Positions 50,293 to 62,189 are shown, numbered from the stretch's first letter. The stretch is 64,000 nt of DNA from Haemophilus sp. C1 (GCF_001276515.1 NZ_LDVZ01000002.1:1-64000), one strand, 5' to 3'. Notes: a model not told the origin generated them from the sequence alone. Translations and numbers: made by a program.

Positions 50293-50940
50293 ATGATGAA
50301 ATTTTTCCAAATGAAAAAATGGTTTGCAATTTTAACCTTAGTATTTACCGCACTTTTTGCTGCTGGTACAGCTACGGCTGAAACAAGTCCTTATGTATTG
50401 ATGCAACAAGCGTCAGATAAATTGTTTTCTGATATTCAGGCAAATCAAAACCAGATTAAAAAGAATCCAAATTATCTACGTACTATTGTTCGTAATGATT
50501 TACTGCCTTATGTTCAAGTCAATTATGCAGGTTCTTTGGTTTTAGGTTCTCATTTCAAATCTACTACACCTGAACAACGTGAAAAATTCTTTAAAGCTTT
50601 TGGTGATTTTATTGAACAAGCTTATGCACAAGTATTAACAGCATATTCAAATCAACAAATCCAAATTGAGCCAGAAAAAGCATTAGGCGACAAAAATTTA
50701 GTAAATATTCGTGTGAATATTATTCAAGTTAACGGAGCTGCGCCAATTAAATTAGATTTTAAATGGCGTAAAAATAGTAAAACTGGCGAATGGCAAGCTT
50801 ATGACATGGTTGCTGAAGGTGTGAGCATGGTTGTGACAAAACAACAAGAATGGAGTGGTATCTTACGTCAACATGGCATTGATGCATTAACTGCACAAGT
50901 ACAAAAATCAGCAGCCCAACCTATAACATTAAGCAAATAA
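50293..50940 (+). CDS. mlaC: MlaC periplasmic phospholipid carrier
   Basis: Soluble shuttle carrying phospholipids between MlaA and MlaFEDB. The 215-residue protein has a signal peptide (cut about residue 30, ATA|E) and an MlaC/Ttg2D domain ending about residue 200. The start follows AGGAGATTT. No mlaA is in the window. Confidence 0.94.
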   Translation: MMKFFQMKKWFAILTLVFTALFAAGTATAETSPYVLMQQASDKLFSDIQANQNQIKKNPNYLRTIVRNDLLPYVQVNYAGSLVLGSHFKSTTPEQREKFFKAFGDFIEQAYAQVLTAYSNQQIQIEPEKALGDKNLVNIRVNIIQVNGAAPIKLDFKWRKNSKTGEWQAYDMVAEGVSMVVTKQQEWSGILRQHGIDALTAQVQKSAAQPITLSK

Positions 50941-50950
50941 TCTTGTTGCC

Positions 50951-51277
50951 ATGTTAAATTGGGATTTAAAGAAAAATGATGATAAGATAGCGCTCCTTTT
51001 GTCTGGGGAGCTATCTCGCAACACGTTGTTGCCTATTTGGCAGCAGCGTGATGTTTTTTTATCAGCTAATGCGCTTGATAAAACGGTTGTTGAATGGGAT
51101 TTGTCTGGTATTCAACATATTGATTCAGCCGGTTTTGCAGCTCTTTGTGATTTTTTACTAGAGTGCCAAAAGCTTAACAAAACAGTGCGATTAGTTTATC
51201 CACCCAAACAATTATTAACCCTTGCGGATCTTGTTGGTTTGTCTGATTGGATCGCAAATTTTACAGATCTTAATTAA
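50951..51277 (+). CDS. mlaB: MlaB STAS-domain protein
   Basis: Cytoplasmic STAS protein of 108 residues that stabilises MlaF. WDLSGIQHIDSAGFAALCDF contains the conserved threonine/serine loop (DSAG). It lies 10 bp after mlaC. Start is by position, with GTTGCC rather than a clear Shine-Dalgarno before it. Confidence 0.9.
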   Translation: MLNWDLKKNDDKIALLLSGELSRNTLLPIWQQRDVFLSANALDKTVVEWDLSGIQHIDSAGFAALCDFLLECQKLNKTVRLVYPPKQLLTLADLVGLSDWIANFTDLN

Positions 51278-51288
51278 ACGGAAATCTG

Positions 51289-52832
<1,544 letters not shown>

Positions 52833-52892
52833 TTAGGTTCGCTACTTTTCTATTAGAAATTACAAGTTTATTTATAATCTTAAATTTCTACT

Positions 52893-52922
52893 AATGCCTT
52901 TCTTTAGAAAGGCATTTTTTTA
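52893..52922 (+). terminator. Intrinsic terminator after murA
   Basis: AATGCCTTTCT (52893-52903) pairs perfectly with AGAAAGGCATT (52906-52916), followed by TTTTTT. Confidence 0.85.
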
Positions 52923-53068
52923 CTGAAATTTTATAAGAGTAGATTGATTACATTGTTTAGAAATGTGTTTTTCTACAAGAAAGTGCGGTAGATTATTTTC
53001 TTATTTTGATAGTAATCTGTTATATCGCTTTTTTATAACTAAAATTCATAAACTATGAATAAATAATC

Positions 53069-53098
53069 TTGTTTTTTCATAAATTTGCTTTTTATAAT
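53069..53098 (+). promoter_or_regulatory. Promoter for the amino acid ABC operon
   Basis: TTGTTT (53069-53074), an 18-base spacer, and TATAAT (53093-53098), 34 bp upstream of the binding-protein start. Confidence 0.55.
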
Positions 53099-53132
53099 CG
53101 TGCTTAGACAAACACAACACAAGGAAGAAAAA

Positions 53133-53906
53133 ATGAAAAAATTATTTTTTACAACCGCACTTTTAAGTGCTGGTATTGCTTTCTCAACATTTTCTCATGC
53201 TGGTGAAATTGCTGACCGCGTTGAAAAAACTAAAACTTTATTAGTGGGAACTGAGGGAACTTATGCTCCATTTACTTTTCATGGTAAAGACGGTAAGTTG
53301 ACAGGTTTTGATGTGGAAATCATTGAGAAAGTGGCAGAAAAATTAGGTTTGAAAATTGAATTTAAAGAAACTGCTTGGGATGGAATGTATGCAGGTTTGA
53401 ATGCAAAACGATTTGATGTTATTGCAAACCAAACGAACCCAAGTCCAGAGCGTTTAAAAAAATATGATTATTCTGCGCCTTATAATTATTCTGCTGGTGT
53501 TATTGTGACGAAAGAAAATAATAACAGCATTAAGACTTTCTCTGATTTAAAAGGTAAAAAATCAGCGCAATCAGCAACGAGTAACTGGAGCAAAGATGCT
53601 CGTGATAATGGTGCGATTATTGTGACAGTGGATAGTCTTGCGCAAAATCTTGAAGCGGTCAAACAAGAACGTGTTGATGCAACAGTGAATGATAAATTAG
53701 CGGTGCTTGATTATTTCAAAAAACAACCAAATGCAGGTTTAAAAATTGCCGTTGAGAGTGATAAGAAAATTCCGACAGGTTTTGCATTTTTGAAAGGTGA
53801 AGAAGAACTCATTGCAAAAGTGAATAAAGCACTAGATGAACTACGTCAAGACGGTACATTAAAACAACTTTCAATTAAATGGTTTGGTGATGACATTACT
53901 CAATAA
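53133..53906 (+). CDS. Amino acid ABC transporter substrate-binding protein
   Basis: Periplasmic binding protein of family 3, 257 residues, with a signal peptide (cut about residue 23, SHA|G) and SBP_bac_3 features ([34 protein letters not shown]). The closest resemblance is to cystine-binding TcyJ/FliY proteins, but the substrate is not provable from sequence. The start at 53133 follows AAGGAAGAAAA. The permease gene overlaps its end. Confidence 0.9.
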   Translation: MKKLFFTTALLSAGIAFSTFSHAGEIADRVEKTKTLLVGTEGTYAPFTFHGKDGKLTGFDVEIIEKVAEKLGLKIEFKETAWDGMYAGLNAKRFDVIANQTNPSPERLKKYDYSAPYNYSAGVIVTKENNNSIKTFSDLKGKKSAQSATSNWSKDARDNGAIIVTVDSLAQNLEAVKQERVDATVNDKLAVLDYFKKQPNAGLKIAVESDKKIPTGFAFLKGEEELIAKVNKALDELRQDGTLKQLSIKWFGDDITQ

Positions 53907-54606
53907 TTTGTTAGCTAGTCTTCCATTTATGAGTGCAGAACGAGCTGATTATGTAATCAGCTCGTTTTGGCCTATGTTGGAAGGCGCAATTTTATATACG
54001 ATTCCCTTAGCCGTTATTTCCTTTTTTTGTGGTTTATTTATTGCGGTAATTGTTGCCGTAATTTGTACACTTCCTCATCCAAATTTTATGACTAAACTTT
54101 TGCAAAGTATTTGTCGCGCTTATATTTCTATTATTCGTGGTACGCCAATGCTTGTGCAGATTTTTATTATTTTCTATGGATTGCCTGAAGTCGGCATTAA
54201 ACTTGAGCCTTTCCCAACTGCAATTATTGCCTTCTCAGTCAATATCGGTGCTTATGCTGCAGAAACTGTGCGCGCATCAATTATTGCGATCCCAAAAGGG
54301 CAGTGGGAGGCTTCTTATGCTGTAGGAATGAATTATCAACAGGCATTTATTCGCACGATTATGCCACAGGCATTACGCATTTCCGTGCCATCGCTTTCTA
54401 ACACTTTTATTAGTACGGTGAAAGATACCTCTTTAGCTTCTTTAGTGTGGATTGCAGAACTCTTTCGTGTCGCACAAAATATTACAGCTGAGAATTATGA
54501 GTTTATTTTGATTTATAGTGAGGCTGCATTGATTTATTGGGTTTTCTGCCTTGTGTTATCTATTGGTCAAATGCGTTTAGAAAAACGTCTTTCTCGTCAC
54601 TTGTAA
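53890..54606 (+). CDS. Amino acid ABC transporter permease
   Basis: Inner-membrane subunit of the HisM/GlnP type, 238 residues, about five helices, with the EAA-like loop [23 protein letters not shown] start at ATG 53890, inside the previous gene (17-base overlap), giving translational coupling. ATG 53929 is a shorter alternative. Confidence 0.9.
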   Translation: MTLLNNLLASLPFMSAERADYVISSFWPMLEGAILYTIPLAVISFFCGLFIAVIVAVICTLPHPNFMTKLLQSICRAYISIIRGTPMLVQIFIIFYGLPEVGIKLEPFPTAIIAFSVNIGAYAAETVRASIIAIPKGQWEASYAVGMNYQQAFIRTIMPQALRISVPSLSNTFISTVKDTSLASLVWIAELFRVAQNITAENYEFILIYSEAALIYWVFCLVLSIGQMRLEKRLSRHL

Positions 54607-54615
54607 GGATTGTCT

Positions 54616-55383
54616 ATGTTAAAAGTAAGTAATATTCAGAAAAACTTTAATGGCAATCACGTGTTAAAAGGCATTGATTTTAAAATTAATAAAGGTGAAG
54701 TGGTTGCAATTTTAGGGCCTTCTGGTTCTGGAAAAACCACCTTTTTACGTTGCTTAAACTTGCTAGAACGGCCAGAGCAAGGCATTTTGGAATTTACTGA
54801 TGGTAGTCTAAAAATTGATTTTAGCCAGAAAATTAGTAAAGCAGATGAATTGAAGTTGCGCCGACGTTCATCAATGGTATTTCAACAATATAATTTATTT
54901 CCTCATCGTTCCACCCTTGAAAATATCATGGAAGGAATGGTTGTCGTACAAAAACAAGATAAGAGTCAGGCGAGAGAAAAGGCTCTTAGCTTGTTAGAGA
55001 AGGTAGGGCTAAAAAATAAAGCGGATTTATTTCCATCTCAACTTTCTGGCGGTCAGCAACAGCGAGTCGGAATTGCCCGAGCCCTTGCGGTAAAACCTGA
55101 TATTATTTTATTAGATGAACCTACATCGGCGTTAGATCCAGAATTGGTTGGCGAAGTTTTACAAACACTAAAAATGCTCGCTCAAGAAGGATGGACAATG
55201 ATTATTGTTACTCATGAAATGCAGTTTGCGAAAGATGTTGCAGATCGTGTAATTTTGATGGCGGATGGGCATATTGTAGAACAAAATACAGCAGATAAAT
55301 TCTTCTCTTGCCCACAACACGAGCGGACTAAACAGTTCTTGCTACAAGCAAAAATACCACTTGAGCCAGATTATTGTATTTAA
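54616..55383 (+). CDS. Amino acid ABC transporter ATP-binding protein
   Basis: ATPase of 255 residues with Walker A GPSGSGKTT, signature LSGGQQQRVGIARAL, Walker B IILLDEP, and H-loop VTHEM. It belongs to the polar amino acid group (GlnQ/HisP/TcyN). The start is ATG 54616, six bases after AAGGA. Last gene of the three-gene operon. Confidence 0.93.
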   Translation: MLKVSNIQKNFNGNHVLKGIDFKINKGEVVAILGPSGSGKTTFLRCLNLLERPEQGILEFTDGSLKIDFSQKISKADELKLRRRSSMVFQQYNLFPHRSTLENIMEGMVVVQKQDKSQAREKALSLLEKVGLKNKADLFPSQLSGGQQQRVGIARALAVKPDIILLDEPTSALDPELVGEVLQTLKMLAQEGWTMIIVTHEMQFAKDVADRVILMADGHIVEQNTADKFFSCPQHERTKQFLLQAKIPLEPDYCI

Positions 55384-55442
55384 AGTGCGGTAAATTTTTA
55401 GAGAGTTTTCTGAATAATAGATTACTTAGGATTTGAACGAAA

Positions 55443-55458
55443 TGTGATGAATTTCACA
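55443..55458. promoter_or_regulatory. CRP site upstream of pnuC
   Basis: TGTGATGAATTTCACA is a perfect TGTGA-N6-TCACA palindrome, 90 bp upstream of the pnuC start. It suggests activation by cAMP-CRP. Confidence 0.75.
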
Positions 55459-55548
55459 AGTTGAGAATTAAATGTCTCTGAATCTTTACATTATCAACGC
55501 ACAATGCAAGAATGCTCGCATTCAAATTTAAGTCAACAGGGGTAAATA

Positions 55549-56226
55549 ATGACTTTGGCAGAACGTTTAAAACAAGAATTTGTTTCTGGTTGGAAACCTT
55601 TTGAGGTAGTTTGGCTTGCGCTTTTCATCATTGCGCAAATTTGGGCTTATGTACAAACACCTGATTCTTGGCTGGCAATGATTTCTGGCATTTCGGGTAT
55701 TTTGTGTGTGGTATTGGTAAGTAAAGGTAAAATTAGTAACTATTTCTTCGGATTAATTTTTGCTTACACTTATTTTTATGTTGCTTGGGGATCGAATTTC
55801 TTAGGCGAAATGAATACCGTGCTCTATGTATATTTGCCATCTCAATTTATTGGTTACTTTATGTGGAAAGCCAATATGCAAAATAGTGATGGTGGAGAAA
55901 GTGTGATTGCAAAAGCGTTAACTGTTAAAGGATGGATGACATTAATTGTTGTGACTACGGTTGGTACTTTGCTTTTTGTTCAAGCATTACAAGCGGCTGG
56001 CGGTAGTTCAACAGGTTTAGATGGTCTAACTACCGTTATTACTATTGCTGCTCAGTTACTAATGATTTTGCGTTATCGTGAACAATGGCTCTTATGGATT
56101 GGATTAAATATTCTTTCTATTTTCCTTTGGGCAGAAACACCAGCCATGTACTTAATGTACTCAGCCTACTTACTTAACTCGTTGTACGGTTATTATAACT
56201 GGACGAAATTGGTTAAACGTAGCTAA
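55549..56226 (+). CDS. pnuC: PnuC nicotinamide riboside transporter
   Basis: Facilitates uptake of nicotinamide riboside, which Haemophilus turns into NAD because it cannot make the pyridine ring (V-factor dependence). The 225-residue protein has seven hydrophobic segments, the family's W-rich motifs (WAYVQTPDSWLAM, QFIGYFMWK) and normal length. The start follows ACAGGGGTAAATA. It stands alone behind a CRP site. Confidence 0.95.
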   Translation: MTLAERLKQEFVSGWKPFEVVWLALFIIAQIWAYVQTPDSWLAMISGISGILCVVLVSKGKISNYFFGLIFAYTYFYVAWGSNFLGEMNTVLYVYLPSQFIGYFMWKANMQNSDGGESVIAKALTVKGWMTLIVVTTVGTLLFVQALQAAGGSSTGLDGLTTVITIAAQLLMILRYREQWLLWIGLNILSIFLWAETPAMYLMYSAYLLNSLYGYYNWTKLVKRS

Positions 56227-56281
56227 ACATACTCAAGCAAAATTAAAAACCAAAGAGTGATAATAATGAAGCTTTTCCTCC

Positions 56282-56336
56282 AAAATTAGACTGTTTAATC
56301 AAGGACCGAGATCCTGATTAAACAGTCTAATTTTTT
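56282..56336. terminator. Long inverted repeat between pnuC and pssA
   Basis: A 20-bp arm (56282-56301, AAAATTAGACTGTTTAATCA) is perfectly complemented at 56315-56334, with T and A runs outside. The genes converge, so it is a likely bidirectional terminator. Confidence 0.8.
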
Positions 56337-56389
56337 GAGATAAATCATTTTTACAAGGCTTCTTTATCAGATCTAAATATTATCTAGCA

Positions 56390-57757
56390 TTACAAAATCA
56401 TTTTCACCAATTTATCCGCTTTAATCCGTGCAAATTTTTTCAAGAGTTTTTGCACTGGTTCTGGGTATTGATTCAATTCTTCTAATTCAGTGTAATGTTT
56501 TAATACTTTTGTATGTTGGCGAATTTGGTTTTGCTCTTTTTCCACTTGGGCTAAAAGCTGTTGTTGTGGATCGTAAATTAATAAGCCATTTTCTGCATCC
56601 AAACGCCATGCTCGAGGGTTAAGATTATTGCCCGTAAGTAAAATATAACGAGCATCTACCCACACACCTTTTAAGTGATAGGTATTATCGCCATCACGCC
56701 ACAAACGCACCACAAGCTGACCATTTTCAATTTGAGTCTCAAATTTTTCACAGAAACGGCGAAGATTACTTTCATAAAGATAAGGTAACGCCCCCGCCAT
56801 TTTGAATGGTTGTTCTGGTGGAATATAAAAATCGTTTGCGACTTTATCGCCAACAATAATTTCTACTTGTTTACCATTTTCCAGTAACGTTGCTATTTTA
56901 TGTTGCAATGTGCGTGGGAAATTAAAGTATGGCGTACAAATCACCAATTTTTCTTGTACTTGTAAGAATAAATCTTCAATCACTTGATTTAATTCATTGC
57001 CTGATGCCCCTAAGCCAAACAGCGGCGATACGCTTAAAACATTTGGTAATTTCACCGCACTTTTTAATGAATATTCTCCATTTTGTGCAAGATCTTTACG
57101 ATAAGCGCGAATATTACCGCGGATCTCTTTGGTGCGAGGGCGGTTGGTGACATCAAGTGGATAAACTGCACTGAAATCTAACAAGTAATCATTGATGAAA
57201 TTCACCATCGAATCAGCTAATTCGGCATGAGTGATTTTTTGATAGCGATCGTAACGATATTTTTCAAATTGATGAAGATAGACATTATTAATGCTTGCAC
57301 CGCTATAAAGCACCGTATCATCAAATACAAAACCTTTAACGTGCAATACACCAAAAACTTCGCGTGTATTAATTGGCACGCCAAAGAACATATTCGGATC
57401 ATCAGGCAACTGATAAGTTTGGCGTTGCTCGCAATACCAATCTGCATTGGTGGCCGATTTTTCCGCGCCTAATAAATTGCGTTGTGCGCGATGCCAATCT
57501 ATGAGAATTTTTACATCCAAGTGTGGATTTTCTTGCTTCACGCGATAAATTTCATCAAGGATTTCCTGCCCCGCTTCATCTTTTTGCCAATAAAGTGCGG
57601 TGACATAAATACGTTTTTTTGCGTTTCTGATTAATTCAATAATTTGAGTTTTAAATTCAGCCGGGCTACCCAAAAATTCAATTTGCTCAGCTTGCAAAGC
57701 AAGGAATGGCAAATTATTTAAATTTTGTTCAGCTCGTTTGGTTTTATTGATTAACAT
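56390..57757 (-). CDS. pssA: PssA phosphatidylserine synthase, PLD type
   Basis: Makes phosphatidylserine from CDP-diacylglycerol and serine, leading to phosphatidylethanolamine. The 455-residue protein belongs to the phospholipase D superfamily, with two HKD motifs: HVKGFVFDD and HLKGVWVD. This is the E. coli-type soluble/peripheral enzyme, not the membrane CDP-alcohol type. Converges with pnuC and is divergent from the SpoU gene. Confidence 0.95.
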   Translation of the reverse strand: MLINKTKRAEQNLNNLPFLALQAEQIEFLGSPAEFKTQIIELIRNAKKRIYVTALYWQKDEAGQEILDEIYRVKQENPHLDVKILIDWHRAQRNLLGAEKSATNADWYCEQRQTYQLPDDPNMFFGVPINTREVFGVLHVKGFVFDDTVLYSGASINNVYLHQFEKYRYDRYQKITHAELADSMVNFINDYLLDFSAVYPLDVTNRPRTKEIRGNIRAYRKDLAQNGEYSLKSAVKLPNVLSVSPLFGLGASGNELNQVIEDLFLQVQEKLVICTPYFNFPRTLQHKIATLLENGKQVEIIVGDKVANDFYIPPEQPFKMAGALPYLYESNLRRFCEKFETQIENGQLVVRLWRDGDNTYHLKGVWVDARYILLTGNNLNPRAWRLDAENGLLIYDPQQQLLAQVEKEQNQIRQHTKVLKHYTELEELNQYPEPVQKLLKKFARIKADKLVKMIL

Positions 57758-57903
57758 AATCCATCTCGTGATTAAAGACTAGTGCGTTAGTTTACAATAT
57801 TTCACGTGCTTATTAATAGAAAAAAGGCTTTTTTTCGTTATAATGCTCACAAATTTTAGCATTTTTTGGCTAAAAAATAGCCATTCTTATTCAGGAAAAC
57901 CCT

Positions 57904-58959
57904 ATGAACGACAAACGCAAACCGTCTTTTCAATCCGCTGGCAGAACCTTTCAAGAACGCACTGTGGGGGAAAAGTATCGAGAAAAACCAAGCCAAAATA
58001 GACCGCACTTTAATGATAAATTTAATGGAAATAGAAACGAAAAATCTCGTTTTCCTCGTGATAAACAAGAAGTGAAAGAAACTAAAATTACGCAACTTTC
58101 TTTATCTCGTGCGCCATCAAATAAAAATGCAGAACAACCTAAGGTTCAAGTGACGATAAAAAGTACGGGGACGGTTTATAAAACAAAAGAAAAGAAAACG
58201 GGTGCGCTTTCTCCTCGTGCGCCTGAAAAAATTAAGAAAAACCGTGCGGAAGAAATGAAAGTTTACGGTGAAAATGCCTGTTTAGCTTTATTTGCAGAGC
58301 GTCCTGAAAGTATTGTTCGATTGTGGGCAACTGTGCAAATGTCACACAAAATTGGCGAAGTATTGAGTTATTTAGCCGAAAACAAAAAGGCTTATCATAT
58401 TGTAGATAGCGAAGAATTAGCTCGCGTGAGCGGAACAGAACATCACGGTGGCATTTGCTTATTAGTGAAGAAACTGCGAGCTTTCACGTTGCAAGGATAT
58501 TTGGATATTCCTCGTAACGAGGATTGTTTAGTGCTATTGGACAATGTGAATAATGCGCAAAATATTGGTGGCGTATTGCGTACTTGCGCTTATTTTGGCG
58601 TGAAAAATATTGTCGCTGATAATGTGGAAAATCTGTATTCGGCAGCCTCAATGCGCGTAGCAGAAGGTGGCGCAGAATATATTCGTGTGTTAGAAACGGA
58701 TTATATTGATTCGGCTTTAATGCAATTGCGCAAATCAGGCTATCAAATTATTCACATATCGCACAATAAACAAGGCGAGCCGTTAGATAAAGTGCAGATA
58801 AAAAATAAAGTAGTTTTTCTGCTAAGTGAAAGTTCTACGGAAAGTTTAGCTAATCCAGAAGATACACAAGTGCGTTTAACGCTCGCAAGCCCAATTAAAT
58901 CAGGCTTAAACATTGCAGTGAATGCGGGTGTGTTGTTAGCGAAGTGGTATTTTAGATAG
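57904..58959 (+). CDS. SpoU/TrmH-family RNA 2'-O-methyltransferase
   Basis: A 351-residue SpoU-class methyltransferase. Residues 1-115 are basic and low in complexity, then a SpoU substrate-binding domain (about 117-190) and a SPOUT catalytic domain with NVNNAQNIGGVLRTCAYFG (about 215-233) and LASPIKSGLNIAVNAGVLLA at the C-terminus. It resembles E. coli YfiF, whose RNA target is not firmly known. The position next to trmN6 and pssA supports that identity. Confidence 0.87.
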   Translation: MNDKRKPSFQSAGRTFQERTVGEKYREKPSQNRPHFNDKFNGNRNEKSRFPRDKQEVKETKITQLSLSRAPSNKNAEQPKVQVTIKSTGTVYKTKEKKTGALSPRAPEKIKKNRAEEMKVYGENACLALFAERPESIVRLWATVQMSHKIGEVLSYLAENKKAYHIVDSEELARVSGTEHHGGICLLVKKLRAFTLQGYLDIPRNEDCLVLLDNVNNAQNIGGVLRTCAYFGVKNIVADNVENLYSAASMRVAEGGAEYIRVLETDYIDSALMQLRKSGYQIIHISHNKQGEPLDKVQIKNKVVFLLSESSTESLANPEDTQVRLTLASPIKSGLNIAVNAGVLLAKWYFR

Positions 58960-58966
58960 TTTATGA

Positions 58967-58994
58967 TTAAAGGGGAAAATGATTTCCCCTTTAA
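58967..58994. terminator. Terminator between the SpoU gene and trmN6
   Basis: TTAAAGGGGAAA (58967-58978) pairs with TTTCCCCTTTAA (58983-58994) around a 4-base loop. It overlaps the last codon of trmN6, so it can act for both converging genes. Confidence 0.7.
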
Positions 58995-59689
58995 AATTTC
59001 AAATAAAAGTCTTTAGTCAATTCAATAAACGCTTCAGTATATTGATTATCCTCGTCATAAATCACCAATTGATCTTGCATTAAAACTTCTGGCTGTTTAG
59101 CAAAGGTAAGTAGCATTCTTTGGGGCGTTTTTCCCACTTTAGTAATGACATTCGTCTGTTTTATGCAAAAAAGTGCGGTGGATTTTGTGAGCGTTTTCCC
59201 CGCATCATAAGGCAAAACAAAACTTATTCTCCCATTTTCCGATAAGCGTGTGGCAGCCCATTCTAACCAATTTAAATGGCTTTGCTTGGTATAACGAGCC
59301 AATTCTCTTTCCTCATTTTTGCAGGCAATACCTTGTTCAAAATAAGGTGGATTTGCCACAATTAAATCAAAGGTTTGTTCAGTGGTTTGTAAAAAATGTT
59401 GTATATCTGTTTGAATAAGTTGAATGCGATTTTTCCAGACAGAATCATTGATGTTTTCTTGTGATTGTTTTGCTGCTATGGGATCCAACTCAACCGCTTG
59501 AATTTGGCAGTTTTCTTCAGTTCGTTGTGCCAACATTAAAGCCAATAATCCTGTGCCACTGCCCATATCTAAAATATTTTTACAATGTTTTACATCTGCC
59601 CAAGCACCTAACAAAATGCCATCTGTGCCGACTTTCATGGCACAAGAATCTTGATTGATATGGAATTGTTTAAAGGTAAATCCGCTCAT
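58991..59689 (-). CDS. trmN6: TrmN6 tRNA1(Val) (adenine37-N6)-methyltransferase
   Basis: Class I SAM methyltransferase of 232 residues with motif [16 protein letters not shown] and the N6-adenine catalytic motif NPPYFEQG. Homologue of E. coli YfiC. The start at 59689 (MSGFTFKQF) gives the family's N-terminus; the frame is open upstream into srmB. It is divergent from srmB. Confidence 0.94.
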   Translation of the reverse strand: MSGFTFKQFHINQDSCAMKVGTDGILLGAWADVKHCKNILDMGSGTGLLALMLAQRTEENCQIQAVELDPIAAKQSQENINDSVWKNRIQLIQTDIQHFLQTTEQTFDLIVANPPYFEQGIACKNEERELARYTKQSHLNWLEWAATRLSENGRISFVLPYDAGKTLTKSTALFCIKQTNVITKVGKTPQRMLLTFAKQPEVLMQDQLVIYDEDNQYTEAFIELTKDFYLKF

Positions 59690-59769
59690 AAATTTTTCGT
59701 AAATTGACCGCACTTTCAGGTGCTTTTCAGGTATAATCCGCGCCAATTTTAACAAAGAACCACACAATA

Positions 59770-61098
59770 ATGAATTTATCCCAATTTGAACAATTTGATC
59801 TTTCTCCCGAACTTTTAAAGGCGCTTGAGAAAAAAGGTTATTCCCGCCCAACAGCTATTCAAATGGAAGCCATTCCTGCCGCAATGGAAGCGCGTGATGT
59901 ATTAGGCTCTGCACCAACGGGAACAGGGAAAACTGCTGCTTTTTTATTACCTGCGCTACAACATTTATTGGATTATCCGCGTCGTAAACCAGGTCCACCG
60001 CGTATTTTGGTATTAACGCCAACCCGTGAACTGGCAATGCAAGTGGCTGAACAAGCGGAAGAATTAGCGCAGTTCACCCATTTAAATATTGCGACAATTA
60101 CAGGTGGCGTGGCGTATCAAAATCACGGTGATGTATTCAACACTAATCAAGATTTGGTGGTGGCTACGCCTGGTCGTTTGTTGCAATACATTAAGGAAGA
60201 AAATTTTGATTGCCGTTCCGTTGAAATGCTGATTTTTGACGAAGCCGATAGAATGTTGCAAATGGGATTTGGACAAGATGCGGAAAAAATTGCAGCTGAA
60301 ACTCGTTGGCGAAAACAAACCTTGTTATTTTCTGCAACCTTGGAAGGGGAGTTATTAGTCGATTTCGCGGATCGTTTGTTGAATGATCCTGTGAAAGTAG
60401 ATGCGGAACCAAGTCGTCGAGAAAGAAAAAAAATCAACCAATGGTATTACCATGCAGACAGCAATGAACACAAAATCAAATTGCTCGCGCGTTTTATTGA
60501 AACTGAAGAAGTGACGCGTGGAATTGTGTTTGTTCGTCGTCGTGAAGATGTGCGTGAACTTTCTGAAACATTGCGTAAACGTGGCATTCGTTCCGCGTAT
60601 TTAGAAGGTGAAATGGCACAAACTCAACGTAATAATGCGATTGATAAGTTGAAATCAGGTATTGTGACGGTATTGATTGCAACGGATGTGGCGGCGCGTG
60701 GTATTGATATTGACGATGTAAGCCATGTTATGAATTTTGATTTGCCCTATAGCGCGGATACTTATTTGCATCGAATTGGACGTACAGCGCGAGCAGGTAA
60801 AAAGGGCACAGCGGTTTCTTTTGTTGAAGCCCATGATTACAAGTTACTTGGTAAAATTAAACGCTATACCGAGGAAATTTTAAAGGCGCGTATTTTAGAA
60901 GGTTTAGAACCTCGCACTAAGCCACCAAAAGACGGTGAAGTGAAATCTGTAAGTAAAAAACAAAAGGCTCGCATTAAAGAAAAACGTGAAGAAAAGAAAA
61001 AAACAGAGGCAAAGAAAAAAGTGAAATTACGTCATAAGGATACGAAAAATATCGGAAAACGACGTAAGCCGAGCAGCAACTCTAATACTGAGCAATAA
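59770..61098 (+). CDS. srmB: SrmB ATP-dependent RNA helicase
   Basis: DEAD-box helicase of 442 residues needed for early 50S ribosome assembly in E. coli. It has the Q motif (GYSRPTAIQ), [18 protein letters not shown] and [11 protein letters not shown] basic Lys-rich tail (about 385-442) follows, as in SrmB and unlike RhlB in this window. Confidence 0.95.
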   Translation: MNLSQFEQFDLSPELLKALEKKGYSRPTAIQMEAIPAAMEARDVLGSAPTGTGKTAAFLLPALQHLLDYPRRKPGPPRILVLTPTRELAMQVAEQAEELAQFTHLNIATITGGVAYQNHGDVFNTNQDLVVATPGRLLQYIKEENFDCRSVEMLIFDEADRMLQMGFGQDAEKIAAETRWRKQTLLFSATLEGELLVDFADRLLNDPVKVDAEPSRRERKKINQWYYHADSNEHKIKLLARFIETEEVTRGIVFVRRREDVRELSETLRKRGIRSAYLEGEMAQTQRNNAIDKLKSGIVTVLIATDVAARGIDIDDVSHVMNFDLPYSADTYLHRIGRTARAGKKGTAVSFVEAHDYKLLGKIKRYTEEILKARILEGLEPRTKPPKDGEVKSVSKKQKARIKEKREEKKKTEAKKKVKLRHKDTKNIGKRRKPSSNSNTEQ

Positions 61099-61110
61099 TT
61101 CAATAATTAG

Positions 61111-61142
61111 AGAGCCTTTCTTAAGATTTTGGAAAGGCTCTT
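61111..61142 (+). terminator. Probable terminator after srmB
   Basis: AGAGCCTTTC (61111-61120) pairs with GAAAGGCTCT (61132-61141) around an 11-base loop; only a short T run follows. An uptake signal (AAGTGCGGT) lies about 61190-61198. Confidence 0.55.
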
Positions 61143-61215
61143 GTCTATGCTCGATTTAACCTCTGTCTAGGCAAACATTGTTCAAGCAAAAGTGCGGTAA
61201 ATTTGTAATATGATT

Positions 61216-62124
61216 TTACAGTCTAGTTTTTTCGCCACCAAATTCATCTAATAAATTTTCGGTGAGTTTGGCTAGAATACCAGTCATCAGTACAAAATCT
61301 GCATCGAAACGCTGTGTAAAATCTTCTTTCAGAATATCATCATTTTTTTCACGTATACTATCTGCAAATTTTAAACGTCTGATTGTGCAATCTTCGTTAA
61401 AAACGAAAGTTAAGGTGTCTTCCCATTCTAAAGCTAATTTACTTACTACTTTTTTACCATCTTGCAGAAGTGCGAGAATTTCTTCATTTTCTAAGGGTTG
61501 TTTTTTACAACGAATAACGCTGTCTTCCTGACTGCCACGAAGCTCGGCTTCTTCTAATGCAAGTAACCAATGCGGTAAGCTATCTTGAAGGATCCAATTG
61601 GTTAAAATCGTACTGGGTTCATTAGCAAAGGTTAAAGGCACGACAGGGAGCGATCCTAAGGATTTACGCAGTAATGCGAGCGCATCTTCCGCGCGTTTAC
61701 TCGATGCGGCATCAACATGAACAAGATTATTTTCCGTATCAATCCACAGTGCCGTATGCTGATTTTTACTAAACGCACGAGGTAATAAATTCATCACGAC
61801 ATCATCTTTTAATGTCTGTTTTTCTACCTTTTTAAGTTTGCGATTTTCTTTTTGTTCAAGGCTTTCAATGCGCTCATCTAATTCACGTTTGACCACATTT
61901 GCCGGCAAGATTTTTTCTTCTTTTTTCGCCACTAATAGAATTTGTTTTCCTACAGAAAAATAGAGTAAATCAGAGCCTCTTAATGGAGCAGACCAACCAA
62001 ATTTACTTTGATCTTGAGCACCGCAAGGATGGAATTGACAATCTTCCAGTTGAGTTTGTAGCTGTGCAAGATCCCAATCTAGCGGTTTAGTCAGCCTATA
62101 AGTCATTAAATTTTTGAACCACAT
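61216..62124 (-). CDS. rdgC: RdgC recombination-associated protein
   Basis: Nucleoid-associated ring-forming DNA-binding protein that limits RecA activity. The 302-residue protein opens with MWFKNLMTYRLTKPL and has the family's KFGWSAPL and C-terminal EDFTQRFDADFVLMTG. The start at 62124 is chosen for this N-terminus. It is divergent from proC (65 bp). Confidence 0.93.
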   Translation of the reverse strand: MWFKNLMTYRLTKPLDWDLAQLQTQLEDCQFHPCGAQDQSKFGWSAPLRGSDLLYFSVGKQILLVAKKEEKILPANVVKRELDERIESLEQKENRKLKKVEKQTLKDDVVMNLLPRAFSKNQHTALWIDTENNLVHVDAASSKRAEDALALLRKSLGSLPVVPLTFANEPSTILTNWILQDSLPHWLLALEEAELRGSQEDSVIRCKKQPLENEEILALLQDGKKVVSKLALEWEDTLTFVFNEDCTIRRLKFADSIREKNDDILKEDFTQRFDADFVLMTGILAKLTENLLDEFGGEKTRL

Positions 62125-62189
62125 CGTAACACTTCCTTCAATATAGGGTAGAATGTGCGGCATTATAGCTCATAAAAGTAGGAAAAACG

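Larger units (their letters stand above)
52833..53132. other. Intergenic region between murA and the amino acid ABC operon
   Basis: A 300-bp gap. It holds the murA terminator (52893-52922), one uptake signal (AAGTGCGGT, 52981-52989), and a promoter-like pair near 53069-53098. The rest is AT-rich with no ORF or RNA gene that I can recognise. Confidence 0.7.

Noticed and set aside
52833..53132. Small RNA gene in the 300-bp murA-ABC gap
   Set aside because: The murA terminator, an uptake signal and the downstream promoter account for it; no separate promoter-terminator pair is evident.
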